Source: Clostridiaceae bacterium
GTDB taxonomy: Bacteria > Bacillota_A > Clostridia > Clostridiales > Clostridiaceae
Assembly: GCA_029256485.1 (NCBI GenBank)
Contig: JAQSXU010000028.1
Coordinates: forward strand, 1 to 37,080
DNA: 37,080 bases
Reading direction: 5' to 3'
A program made the translations under genes and the position numbers. Below, one piece after another: positions 15,781 through 23,205 of this stretch. Positions within the stretch are counted from its first letter, which is position 1. Every line of letters starts with the position of its first letter. The notes under the pieces are model-generated. The model saw only the letters and a list, made by a program, of their open reading frames with translations, had not been told where the DNA came from and ran no database searches.

Positions 15781-16439
15781 CACTTTACGCTTCCCTTCTT
15801 TATATTCTTTTCAATAAAGTTAATAAAATTATCAAAACCATCCCCATTTATGCTGTTAATAGGGAATATTTCTAAATCCTTATTAAAGGCTTTAGCGTGA
15901 TTTATAACTCTGTTTTCATCAAAATTAAAATATGCTTTCATATCATATTTATTTATTACCAATGCATTACTTCTTGTAAACATCAATGGATATTTTTCAA
16001 CCTTGTCATCCCCTTCAGGCACACTTAACAGTGCTATTTTTAAGTCTTCACCTATGTCAAATTCTGCAGGACATACAAGGTTCCCAATATTTTCAACAAT
16101 TATAATATCAATTTTATCTAAATCAAATTGGGGTAGTATATTTTTTATAGACATTGCCTCAATATGGCATGCCCCTTCTGTGTTTAACTGTACAACAGGA
16201 ATTCCAACAGCTGCTATTTTTTCTGCATCTATTACACCTGCAATATCTCCCTCAATAACCCCTATGTTATATTTGCTTTTAAGGCTGTGAATTAATCTCA
16301 TAATAAGTGTGGTTTTGCCTCCGCCCGGTGATCCCATAACATTAATCATTAATACATTTTTACTGTTAAGCAAAGAATGGATTTCTTCATGGCAGTTTTC
16401 ATTCCACTCTAATATCTGCCTTACCACCTTAATTTCCAA
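15780..16439 (-). CDS. hypB: Hydrogenase nickel incorporation GTPase HypB
   Basis: A 219-residue SIMIBI-class GTPase. It has a P-loop GSPGGGKTT at residues 36-44, EGDIAG near 63-68, and the metal-site pair C91-H92 in EGACHIE. C123 lies in GNLVCPAEFD, and NKYD serves as guanine-specificity motif. It drives nickel transfer to the hydrogenase large subunit together with HypA. There is no His-rich N-terminal nickel-storage region. The start is TTG at 16437-16439, eight bases after GGAGGT inside the end of hypA. Its place directly beside hypA and right after the large-subunit gene fits a role in maturing this enzyme. Confidence 0.96.
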   Translation of the reverse strand: MEIKVVRQILEWNENCHEEIHSLLNSKNVLMINVMGSPGGGKTTLIMRLIHSLKSKYNIGVIEGDIAGVIDAEKIAAVGIPVVQLNTEGACHIEAMSIKNILPQFDLDKIDIIIVENIGNLVCPAEFDIGEDLKIALLSVPEGDDKVEKYPLMFTRSNALVINKYDMKAYFNFDENRVINHAKAFNKDLEIFPINSINGDGFDNFINFIEKNIKKGSVK

Positions 16440-16440
16440 A

Positions 16441-16782
16441 TTACTCTACCTCCAAGCTTTCAATATAAAATTCTTTTCCAGTATTTAATTTAAAATTATC
16501 ACTGCCGCAGTTTGGGCATCCAAATTGTCCAACCTTCACAATGCTTTCCTTTCCACATACATTACATTTTATAGAAAGGGGAATTTTCTTTATTATAAGC
16601 TTTGCACCCTGAACTGGAGTTCCCTTGCTTGCTATATCGAAATAATATTGAATGCATTGTGGAATGAGTCCCGTAAGTTCTCCTACTGCAATTCTAATTT
16701 CTAAAACCTTTACCCCAGGATGTTTTTTCAGCTCATCACAGGAAATACCTATAATATTTTCAGTAACAGAAAGCTCGTGCAT
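16441..16782 (-). CDS. hypA: Hydrogenase nickel chaperone HypA
   Basis: A 113-residue protein of full HypA length. It starts with MHELSVTENI; His2 is the nickel ligand. A zinc site is formed by C73/C76 (CNVC) and C89/C92 (CPNC). HypA delivers nickel to the large subunit in concert with HypB. The start codon overlaps the stop of the large-subunit gene (TAATG), so the two are probably translationally coupled. Confidence 0.97.
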   Translation of the reverse strand: MHELSVTENIIGISCDELKKHPGVKVLEIRIAVGELTGLIPQCIQYYFDIASKGTPVQGAKLIIKKIPLSIKCNVCGKESIVKVGQFGCPNCGSDNFKLNTGKEFYIESLEVE

Positions 16783-17864
16783 TATCTATCCAAACAGGAG
16801 AAGCAAGGATCAATGCTGGCAACTATTAACCCTGCATCCGCCACTGTATTTCCTTTCAGCATAATGGGAACTGTAGCAGCATTTTTAAAGGTTGGCACAT
16901 GAATGTTAACTCTCAGGTTATTCCGTTTATCATCAGTAACTACATAATATGTTACTTCACCTCTTGGAGCTTCCGTTCTGACTATAAACTCCCCTTCAGG
17001 TATCCTTGGAAGTTTAACTCCTAAATTAATTGGGGTCTCAGGCATATTATTTGCTGCCTGAGCTATAATTTTACAGCTTTCATCTATTTCCAGAAGTCTT
17101 ACCACAGCTCTTGAGAAAACATCCCCTGCTTCCTGTACAACCATATTAAAATCAAAATCTTCATAGCAGCAGTACGGATCGTTCTTCCTGGCATCAATTT
17201 TCATTCCTGATGCTCTGCCATGAGGACCAACAGCTCCATATATAAATGCATCTTCGTAGGATAGCTTTCCAACACCTTTAGTTCTCATTTCTATGGTTTT
17301 ATCCTGAACAAATATGTTTAAAATCTTTTTATAGGGCTCTTTCATTTCCTCAACAATTTTTAATAGCTCCTCCAAAATTTCTTTAGATATATCTCTTCTA
17401 GCTCCTCCAACTATATTCATTGCATAATTAACTCTGTTGCCGCTTATAAGCTCCAGCATATCCATTACCTTTTCCCTGGCAGAAAAAGCATACATAAAAG
17501 CTGAATCAAATCCAATTATATGGGATGCTAGTCCCAGCCATAAAAAGTGAGAATGAAGTCTTTCCAGTTCTGAAGTAATTACTCTGATATAAGCTCCTCT
17601 TTTTGGCACTTCCATGGATGCTATATTTTCCAGTGCCAAACAGTAAGATAAAGCATGAGTATGGGAACAAATTCCGCAGGTTCTCTCAACCAATGTAATT
17701 GTTTGAATGAAATTTCTTTCCGTAGCAAGCTTTTCAATGCCCCTATGATTATAACCAATAAACACATCTGCATTGGAAATGTATTCACCCTCTGTATAAA
17801 GCTTTACATGAACTGGCTCTTCTAGAGATGGGTGATAGGGTCCAATTGGTACTACATAACTCAT
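16782..17864 (-). CDS. [NiFe] hydrogenase large subunit (NuoD/MbhL/EchE type)
   Basis: The 360-residue catalytic subunit. Both nickel-binding cysteine pairs are present: C63/C66 in ERTCGICSHTH and C354/C357 in DPCFSC. This marks a true hydrogenase rather than a complex I NuoD subunit, which has lost them. The N-terminal YHPSLEEPVHV and middle GPHGRASGMKIDARK also fit group 4 enzymes. The protein ends three residues after C357 (LDR), so there is no C-terminal peptide for a maturation protease to remove. It catalyses H+ reduction or H2 oxidation on the cytoplasmic side of the membrane. One base separates it from the nuoC-like gene. Confidence 0.95.
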   Translation of the reverse strand: MSYVVPIGPYHPSLEEPVHVKLYTEGEYISNADVFIGYNHRGIEKLATERNFIQTITLVERTCGICSHTHALSYCLALENIASMEVPKRGAYIRVITSELERLHSHFLWLGLASHIIGFDSAFMYAFSAREKVMDMLELISGNRVNYAMNIVGGARRDISKEILEELLKIVEEMKEPYKKILNIFVQDKTIEMRTKGVGKLSYEDAFIYGAVGPHGRASGMKIDARKNDPYCCYEDFDFNMVVQEAGDVFSRAVVRLLEIDESCKIIAQAANNMPETPINLGVKLPRIPEGEFIVRTEAPRGEVTYYVVTDDKRNNLRVNIHVPTFKNAATVPIMLKGNTVADAGLIVASIDPCFSCLDR

Positions 17865-17865
17865 A

Positions 17866-18288
17866 TTACTTTTCCCCCTTATCTTTTATATTTATATTAC
17901 CTTCATTGTTTTCAAATATATTTTCCTTCTTTAGTTCAGACAAGGGAGTTACTAAAATTTGACCTGATCCATCAAAATCATCAGGTAAAAATAATCTTCC
18001 GCTTTTATTCAATCCAGTAAATTCAATTGACATCATTTCACATATTTCTTCTTCACACCATTGAGCTGAGCCTTTGTATATGGGAGCCAAGGATGGAAGC
18101 GAATCATATCCCTTGCACAGGTAAGTTACTATATTTCCTTCTATATCAAAATTATAGGCTATAACATTACGTTTATTTTTGTCTACATAGCCATTCATAA
18201 TAACAAGTCTTCTTTTTTCCTTAAAGAATTTTTCAGCTAATGGTATAAGCTCCTCTTTTTTTATCTCTTTAATACGACCTTTATGCAT
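17866..18288 (-). CDS. NuoC/MbhK/EchD-type hydrogenase subunit
   Basis: A 140-residue protein related to the 30-kDa complex I subunit (NuoC). Landmarks are VTYLCKGYDSLPSLAPIYKGSAQWCEEEICEMMSIEFTG, here split as a substrate-neutral scaffold region around residues 60-100, and FLPDDF near residue 110. The C-terminus is a Lys/Glu/Asn-rich tail. I chose the ATG at 18286-18288, five bases after AGGAGGAG, over longer in-frame options that would overlap hypE. It stabilises the large subunit in group 4 hydrogenases and has no cofactor of its own. Confidence 0.88.
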   Translation of the reverse strand: MHKGRIKEIKKEELIPLAEKFFKEKRRLVIMNGYVDKNKRNVIAYNFDIEGNIVTYLCKGYDSLPSLAPIYKGSAQWCEEEICEMMSIEFTGLNKSGRLFLPDDFDGSGQILVTPLSELKKENIFENNEGNINIKDKGEK

Positions 18289-18304
18289 AATTCTCCTCCT
18301 TGTA

Positions 18305-19306
18305 TCAGCAAATTCTTGGCAGCATATCATAACTTAATTTGTTCAATACTTTTCTGCCGCCATAAGGGGTTTTAATAATTACCTTTCCAGGCATAAAATT
18401 AGTAACTTCCCCTATTACAGCCGCATGTTCTGAAATATGAATTTTCTTTAAGCTTTCTAAAACAGCATCGCATATTTCAGCACTTACCACTGCTAATGCT
18501 TTACCTTCATTAGCACTGTAAAGCGGGTCCAGCCCCAATAGATCACAGGCTGATTTTATATCTTTATCTACAGGTATTTTTTCCTCATCCAGTTCAATGC
18601 AGATTTCTGAGTCTTCAACAAATTCATTTAATGTGGTTGCCACACCTCCTCTGGTTGGATCTCTTAAGATTTTAACCTTATCACCAAACTTTAAAATTTC
18701 ATTTATAACTATATTTAAAGGATTACAATCTGACTTTAATTTTTCATCAAACATTTTTTCTCTGGCACATAAAATTGAAATGCCATGATCTCCGCAGTTT
18801 CCTGTGACTATCACCTTATCCCCTGCATTTATCCTGTGCTTTCCCAAATTAATGTTCTTAATTCTTTCTCCAATTCCTGAGGTATTTATATAAATGCCAT
18901 GTCCATGACCCTTATCAACTACTTTAGTGTCTCCTGTTACTATTTCAACCCCTGCTTTTTTTGCAGTTGAGGCTATAGATTTTACTATCTTTTCAAAATC
19001 ATCAATTAAAAATCCCTCTTCTAAAATAAAGGATAAACTCAAGTACTTTGGAATACTGCCGCACATTAACAAATCATTAACTGTACCGCAGACGCTTAAT
19101 TTTCCAATATCACCACCAGGAAAAAAGGTAGGATATATTACAAAACTATCCGTGGAAAAGGCAATTTTACCAGAACTATTTAATAGTGCCCCATCGCCTA
19201 ATACATTCAGCAGTTCATTTCCAAAGTTGGGAAGCAAATATTTTTTTATCAGTTTGTCTGTTTTAGTTCCACCATTACCATAGGATAATGAAATTATATC
19301 TTCCAT
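18305..19306 (-). CDS. hypE: Hydrogenase maturation protein HypE
   Basis: A 333-residue PurM-type ATP-binding protein. It starts with the nucleotide-binding GNGGTKTDKLI segment and GDGALL, has GDTKVVDKG and GNCGDHGISIL in the middle, and ends exactly in PRIC. The C-terminal Cys333 receives a carbamoyl group from HypF and is dehydrated to thiocyanate, the source of the cyanide ligands of the active-site iron. It works with HypC and HypD, encoded just upstream in the same operon. The full-length tail indicates a functional protein. Confidence 0.97.
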   Translation of the reverse strand: MEDIISLSYGNGGTKTDKLIKKYLLPNFGNELLNVLGDGALLNSSGKIAFSTDSFVIYPTFFPGGDIGKLSVCGTVNDLLMCGSIPKYLSLSFILEEGFLIDDFEKIVKSIASTAKKAGVEIVTGDTKVVDKGHGHGIYINTSGIGERIKNINLGKHRINAGDKVIVTGNCGDHGISILCAREKMFDEKLKSDCNPLNIVINEILKFGDKVKILRDPTRGGVATTLNEFVEDSEICIELDEEKIPVDKDIKSACDLLGLDPLYSANEGKALAVVSAEICDAVLESLKKIHISEHAAVIGEVTNFMPGKVIIKTPYGGRKVLNKLSYDMLPRIC

Positions 19307-19328
19307 AGTTCCTCCTTCCTAAGCAACT

Positions 19329-20372
19329 TCAAATATATTTATAATATGCTCCGCAGCTTCCCTCTGAGGAAACCATACAAGGTCCTACAGGGTTCTCAGG
19401 GCAGCATACTGTTTTAAACAACTTACATTGATTAGGCTTTATTTTTCCCATTAAAACTTCTCCGCACTGGCATCCTGTATTATTATTTTCGCCGTTGTGG
19501 TTCATTGGGTAAAGCTGTTCAATGTCATACTTTTTATATTTTTCCCTAAGCTTTAAACTGCTTCCCTTAATTTGTCCCATGCCCCTCCAGTAATCTGTTT
19601 CAGCCTGAAAAACTTCATTAATTAAATTAACAGCAATTTTATTTCCATGTTTTGATACTAATCTGTCGTAGCAATTTTTAACTCCCGTTTCCCCATTCTT
19701 TCTCATATAAATAATGGTTCCCATAGCATTAATAATATCCTGTGCTTCAAAGCCTGCTATAGCACCTATGGATTTGTATTCATTAAGAAACATAAATCCA
19801 TCCTGTCCTAGAATTGCTGCCACATGACCGGGGCATAAAAATCCATGTATTTGTAATTCTTTGTTTTCAAGTAATTGCCGCATCACCGGCTCCACCAGTT
19901 TGTGCATGGATAATACATAGAAGTTCTCAATATTTTTTGCCTCAGCTTCTTTTATTGCTACTGCTGTGTGAGCAGTAGTAGTTTCAAAGCCCACTCCAAG
20001 AAAAACTATTTTTTTATGGGGATTTTCCATTGCAATATTTATTGAATCCATGGTTGAATAAACCATTTTAACATTTGCCCCTAGGGCCCTGGCACGTTCT
20101 AAGGTTTTATAGGGTATACTCCCAGGTACTCTGATCATGTCTCCATAGGTACAGATTATAATTTCTTTATTAAGTGATAACTCATAAATATAATCCATAT
20201 AGTTTTGAGGTGTTACGCAAACAGGGCATCCAGGCCCAGATATGAGATTGATATTTTCATTAAATGCACTTCTAAGTCCAAATTTGCTTATAGCTACAGT
20301 ATGTGTCCCACAGACTTCCATAATGTTTATTTTTTCTTTATATTCATTGATTTTTTTCAAATTATAATTCAT
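19329..20372 (-). CDS. hypD: Hydrogenase maturation protein HypD
   Basis: A 347-residue iron-sulfur protein on which the Fe(CN)2CO unit is built together with HypC. Visible motifs are CGTH (C21, H24), GPGCPVC (C49, C52), GFETTTAHT, SMHKLVEPVM and GFLCPGHVAAILG. The C-terminal 4Fe-4S cysteines lie in CQCGEVLMG, CKLFKTVC and GPCMVSSEGSCGAYY. All expected cysteines are present. The start overlaps the hypC stop by four bases. Confidence 0.97.
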   Translation of the reverse strand: MNYNLKKINEYKEKINIMEVCGTHTVAISKFGLRSAFNENINLISGPGCPVCVTPQNYMDYIYELSLNKEIIICTYGDMIRVPGSIPYKTLERARALGANVKMVYSTMDSINIAMENPHKKIVFLGVGFETTTAHTAVAIKEAEAKNIENFYVLSMHKLVEPVMRQLLENKELQIHGFLCPGHVAAILGQDGFMFLNEYKSIGAIAGFEAQDIINAMGTIIYMRKNGETGVKNCYDRLVSKHGNKIAVNLINEVFQAETDYWRGMGQIKGSSLKLREKYKKYDIEQLYPMNHNGENNNTGCQCGEVLMGKIKPNQCKLFKTVCCPENPVGPCMVSSEGSCGAYYKYI

Positions 20373-20590
20373 TTTGATGCTTCCATTACATCATTTAAAA
20401 TATCAATGGTTTCCTTTGCCTCTTCTTCTTCCATTAAATCAAGAGCAAATCCAGCATGAACCATTACAAAATCACCAATTTTAACCTGTGGAACAAAATC
20501 TATTCTAATTTTTTTACTAATATTATTTATTTCTCCAACAGCTTCTTTCCCATCTATTTGTATTATTTTTAATGGTATACCAAGGCACAT
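20369..20590 (-). CDS. hypC: Hydrogenase maturation chaperone HypC
   Basis: A 73-residue protein starting MCLGIPLKI. Cys2 is the residue that carries the iron unit from HypD to the large subunit. The C-terminal helix (EEEEAKETIDILND) is as usual for the family. GGAGGGAAT precedes the ATG. It is the first gene of the hydrogenase operon, directly behind the proposed promoter and palindrome. Other genes in the operon follow with overlaps or short gaps. Confidence 0.96.
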   Translation of the reverse strand: MCLGIPLKIIQIDGKEAVGEINNISKKIRIDFVPQVKIGDFVMVHAGFALDLMEEEEAKETIDILNDVMEASK

Positions 20591-20662
20591 AATATTCCCT
20601 CCTGTAAGCTGTTATATTTTTTACCTTATATTGTATAATAAAACCTATTCTCTATAAATACT

Positions 20663-20691
20663 ATAATACCATAATTGGTATTATTTTGTAA
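20663..20691 (-). promoter_or_regulatory. Hydrogenase operon promoter with internal palindrome
   Basis: On the minus strand a weak -35 (TTACAA, 20686-20691) and a -10 (TATTAT, 20663-20668) are 17 bp apart. A 9-bp inverted repeat, ATAATACCA and TGGTATTAT with a 4-base spacer, covers 20663-20684, filling the spacer and the -10. A repressor bound there would block polymerase. The regulator is unknown. Confidence 0.5.
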
Positions 20692-20838
20692 GGACTATGC
20701 CACTTTTATTTAGCACCTGTATCAAAAAATCTTGCCATAATTTAATTACATTTTTTTAATAATATTGTTAAAAATATAAATTATAATAATAACAAATAAA
20801 TTGGTTAGGTAATCATTGTTTTAAAACAAAAAAATTTA

Positions 20839-20847
20839 TGATATAAT
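20839..20847 (+). promoter_or_regulatory. Extended -10 promoter for the 20927 gene
   Basis: TGATATAAT is a perfect extended -10 (TG-N-TATAAT). Only a poor -35 is visible (around 20817). The start codon is about 80 bases downstream. Confidence 0.55.
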
Positions 20848-20926
20848 ATACATAAATTATTTATCATTGGAATTATTGAATATTATTATCAAAAAAACAA
20901 ATTATATATATGAAGGAGTTATTAAT

Positions 20927-21349
20927 ATGAGTTTTAAAGAAAAGCTAACTGAGTACTACACACAATCTTATTTAAAAAAATACGGGGACAGATTAACTCA
21001 AATACAAGGTAATGTTGTTTCTGTGAAAATCGAAGAAAAAACTATCCTATGGATATTCCATAAATTGACTGCTACTATACTAGTTAGACCAGACAGAAGC
21101 AAAGGTGTGGTTAAATGTGTTTATAAGAAAAACAGATGGTTTAAGAAGCCTGAATTTATGCAGTTATCTCAAGGTAATTTGTTAATAGTTCAAGGTTTGA
21201 AGGGCAAGAAAAGTAAAAAGGGCAGCCAAAGCACTGAGTCCACTACTATCATAAATATTAGAAATCTATCTACAAAGAAGGATCTTGTTCCTGTAGAAGG
21301 AAAAGCCGGAAAAATTCAAAGAACACAAAAAATTCAAAGAATGAAATAG
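20927..21349 (+). CDS. Unrecognised small basic protein
   Basis: A 140-residue, Lys/Arg-rich protein with no signal peptide and no membrane helix. I place the start at the ATG at 20927 because GGAG lies eight bases upstream; longer in-frame starts lack a ribosome site. Residues 20-90 alternate hydrophobic and charged positions (QIQGNVVSVKIEEKTILW, KLTATILVRPDRSKG, GNLLIVQGLKGKK) as in a small beta-barrel. The C-terminal 35 residues are basic and low in complexity. A nucleic-acid-binding barrel is only a guess. It is a single-gene unit with its own promoter and a shared terminator, next to the hydrogenase operon but on the other strand. Confidence 0.7.
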   Translation: MSFKEKLTEYYTQSYLKKYGDRLTQIQGNVVSVKIEEKTILWIFHKLTATILVRPDRSKGVVKCVYKKNRWFKKPEFMQLSQGNLLIVQGLKGKKSKKGSQSTESTTIINIRNLSTKKDLVPVEGKAGKIQRTQKIQRMK

Positions 21350-21385
21350 AAAAACTGCTGGCAGCATCAACTGTCAGCAGTTTTT
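21350..21385. terminator. Bidirectional terminator between convergent genes
   Basis: A 15-bp stem (21350-21364 with 21371-21385) with one G-U pair, core ACTGCTGGCAG, and a 6-base loop. A-run and T-run flank it. It ends the plus-strand gene at 21349 and can serve the minus-strand phosphatase gene ending at 21398. Confidence 0.9.
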
Positions 21386-21397
21386 TATTCATAATTA

Positions 21398-21964
21398 TTA
21401 TAAAAATAACTCACTGTCAAATTCCGTAATTGAGGTATTATCTGTTTTGAATTTTGTCATTTCATCAAAAGGAGTATTTGTTAAATAACACTGTAAGCTC
21501 ATGATCACTGCTCCATGTGTTACAATTGCAACATCGCTGCTATTTTCATTAACAATTTTATGTAGAACTGTTAAAACACGCTTCAGCATGTCGTCATAGG
21601 ATTCTCCCTTTGGAGGTCTGGTATATCTGCGGTGGTTATACCACTGCTGATATTCTTCCGGAAACTTGTCCTGTATTTCTCTCCAGCACAATCCTTCCCA
21701 TTCACCATAATTTACTTCCTGCAGCCCTATTATTGGTATACAGTCCTCTTTTACAGTACAGCTTAAAATTTGTGCAGTCTTCATTGCCCTTTTTTGCTGG
21801 CTTGTATATATTTTTGAGAATTTATAATTTAATTCCACTACCTTTTTACTTAGCAATTCTGCCTGTTCAATGCCAGTTTGGTTAAGCTCAGTATCATGAC
21901 TTCCTTGTATTTTACCTTGTATATTCCAATCTGTTTGCCCATGTCTTATTAAAAACAGCTTCAT
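21398..21964 (-). CDS. Histidine phosphatase family protein (phosphoglycerate mutase-like)
   Basis: A 188-residue enzyme of the branch-1 histidine phosphatase family. It begins MKLFLIRHGQTDWN; His8 is the phosphorylated residue. YTSQQKRAMKTAQIL, NYGEWEGL, GESYDDMLKR and the second catalytic histidine in VTHGAVI follow in family order. The start ATG at 21962-21964 lies just after GGAGGTAAAA. The motif NYGEWEGL is common in phosphatases of the CobC/PhoE group, but no cobalamin gene is nearby, so the substrate is open. It is the last of three such genes here, after a 72-base gap. Confidence 0.88.
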   Translation of the reverse strand: MKLFLIRHGQTDWNIQGKIQGSHDTELNQTGIEQAELLSKKVVELNYKFSKIYTSQQKRAMKTAQILSCTVKEDCIPIIGLQEVNYGEWEGLCWREIQDKFPEEYQQWYNHRRYTRPPKGESYDDMLKRVLTVLHKIVNENSSDVAIVTHGAVIMSLQCYLTNTPFDEMTKFKTDNTSITEFDSELFL

Positions 21965-22048
21965 TTTTACCTCCACGTCATATCAAATACACCTTACATA
22001 TTATATTCTACACTTTTTCCTGCTTTCCTTATATCAGCTGCTGGTATG

Positions 22049-22612
22049 TTAAAAAATTCGAAACTCTTCTACTTTAATAACATTATCTCCATGGAAATTC
22101 ATGCACACAACTAGAGGCATTAAGCTTTTTATTCTTTGAAATTCACTAAAATCAAAATTTTTATCATAATAATTTATTATTGTACTTAATGCAGTGCCGT
22201 GAGTACCAATAACAATATTTTCATCTCCATTTTCCTTTAATATCTCCTTAAGAGCTGTTATATTCCTTTTTTGCACCTCATATAAACTTTCACCATCAGT
22301 TAATTTATAGTTAAAGTCAGCCCATTGTTCCTTTGAAAAATTATCAAAATCCTCTATCCATACGCTGTCTATTTTTCTTTCTCTAAAATCATCTATAATA
22401 TTAATTCTTAAGTGTGATGTTTCTGCAAAATCTTTTACTGTATCAATAGCTCTTTTGTATGGACTTGAATAAACTTTAGTAATATTGTTATTTAGCAAAA
22501 ATTCTGTTACCTTTTTACTGTCCTTTGCTCCCTGTTCAGTGAGGGGCCGCGTTAAATCATCCTTTACTGAAAAATCCGGCGTTGCATGTCTCACAAAATA
22601 TACCTTCGTCAT
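22049..22612 (-). CDS. Histidine phosphatase family protein
   Basis: A 187-residue enzyme with the histidine phosphatase layout: VYFVRHATPDFS at the start (catalytic His9), DLTRPLTEQGAKDS, VYSSPYKRAIDTV, DGESLYEVQKR and GTHGTALSTI near the end. The RHA variant instead of RHG and the TRPLTEQG segment fit the phosphoglycerate-mutase-like subgroup of unknown substrates. AGGAG precedes the ATG, which overlaps the stop of the upstream hydrolase gene by four bases (ATGA). Function beyond phosphoester hydrolysis cannot be read. Confidence 0.85.
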   Translation of the reverse strand: MTKVYFVRHATPDFSVKDDLTRPLTEQGAKDSKKVTEFLLNNNITKVYSSPYKRAIDTVKDFAETSHLRINIIDDFRERKIDSVWIEDFDNFSKEQWADFNYKLTDGESLYEVQKRNITALKEILKENGDENIVIGTHGTALSTIINYYDKNFDFSEFQRIKSLMPLVVCMNFHGDNVIKVEEFRIF

Positions 22613-23205
22613 TTTAATTCTCCTAAAAATTTATCTACTAATTTTTCTGCCTCCTGAAATGATTTGGCACAATAGTTCCATGAAAATGGGTCACTAAATC
22701 CATGCTTTCCCTTTAACATATGAGCATCAATATTCCTTTTTTTTAAAGAATCAACTAATTCTTTCACGTTAAAAGATCTTTCTTCACTTGGGAAAATTAG
22801 TAAAGCCGGACATTTTGGGGTAATATCCATATAATCTCTAATTCTTGAACCATAATATGCTATGATACCATCACATATATTTTCTTCGTTGCTGCACAGC
22901 CATGCAATTGTGGCACCTATACTAAAGCCTAGTAAATATACGTAACTATACTGTTTTTTTGCTTGTTTAATTAATTGTTTTACTTCTTTAACTGCTGAAT
23001 CAAATCCAATACTCTTCATAAAATGCTTATAAGCTTCTTCCTGAAGTTGGCGGCTAAAAGGTTCATCTCGATGAATTAAGTTTGGACAAATAATGTCATA
23101 TCCATCTGCTGAAAATTTCTTACATACCATCTCTATATGTTGATCAATGCCATATATTTCGTGCAATACTATGATCACAGAATGGGAATTATTTATAATT
23201 TTCAT
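22609..23205 (-). CDS. Dienelactone-hydrolase-like alpha/beta hydrolase
   Basis: A 198-residue cytosolic alpha/beta hydrolase. The nucleophile elbow is GFSIGA (S95), where dienelactone hydrolases proper usually have Cys. A histidine in KHGFSDPFSWNY (H168) completes the triad, with an acid probably near residue 141 (PSEERSF). The order and length fit the dienelactone hydrolase family, which includes many esterases of unknown substrate. It overlaps the histidine phosphatase genes on both sides by four bases, so all three proteins are made from one message. Confidence 0.8.
   Translation of the reverse strand: MKIINNSHSVIIVLHEIYGIDQHIEMVCKKFSADGYDIICPNLIHRDEPFSRQLQEEAYKHFMKSIGFDSAVKEVKQLIKQAKKQYSYVYLLGFSIGATIAWLCSNEENICDGIIAYYGSRIRDYMDITPKCPALLIFPSEERSFNVKELVDSLKKRNIDAHMLKGKHGFSDPFSWNYCAKSFQEAEKLVDKFLGELK

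Larger units (their letters stand above)
20591..20926. other. Divergent intergenic region between hypC and an unknown gene
   Basis: A 336-bp AT-rich gap holding the proposed hyp-operon promoter with a palindrome (20663-20691) and an extended -10 promoter for the plus-strand gene (around 20839-20847). The stretch 20700-20815 shows only A/T-rich sequence; I see no riboswitch or small RNA there. Confidence 0.55.

Noticed and set aside
9491..18288. Respiratory complex I or formate hydrogenlyase
   Set aside because: The large subunit keeps both nickel CxxC motifs, unlike NuoD. No NADH-binding module (NuoE/F/G) or formate dehydrogenase gene is present, and the membrane arm is of Mrp type.
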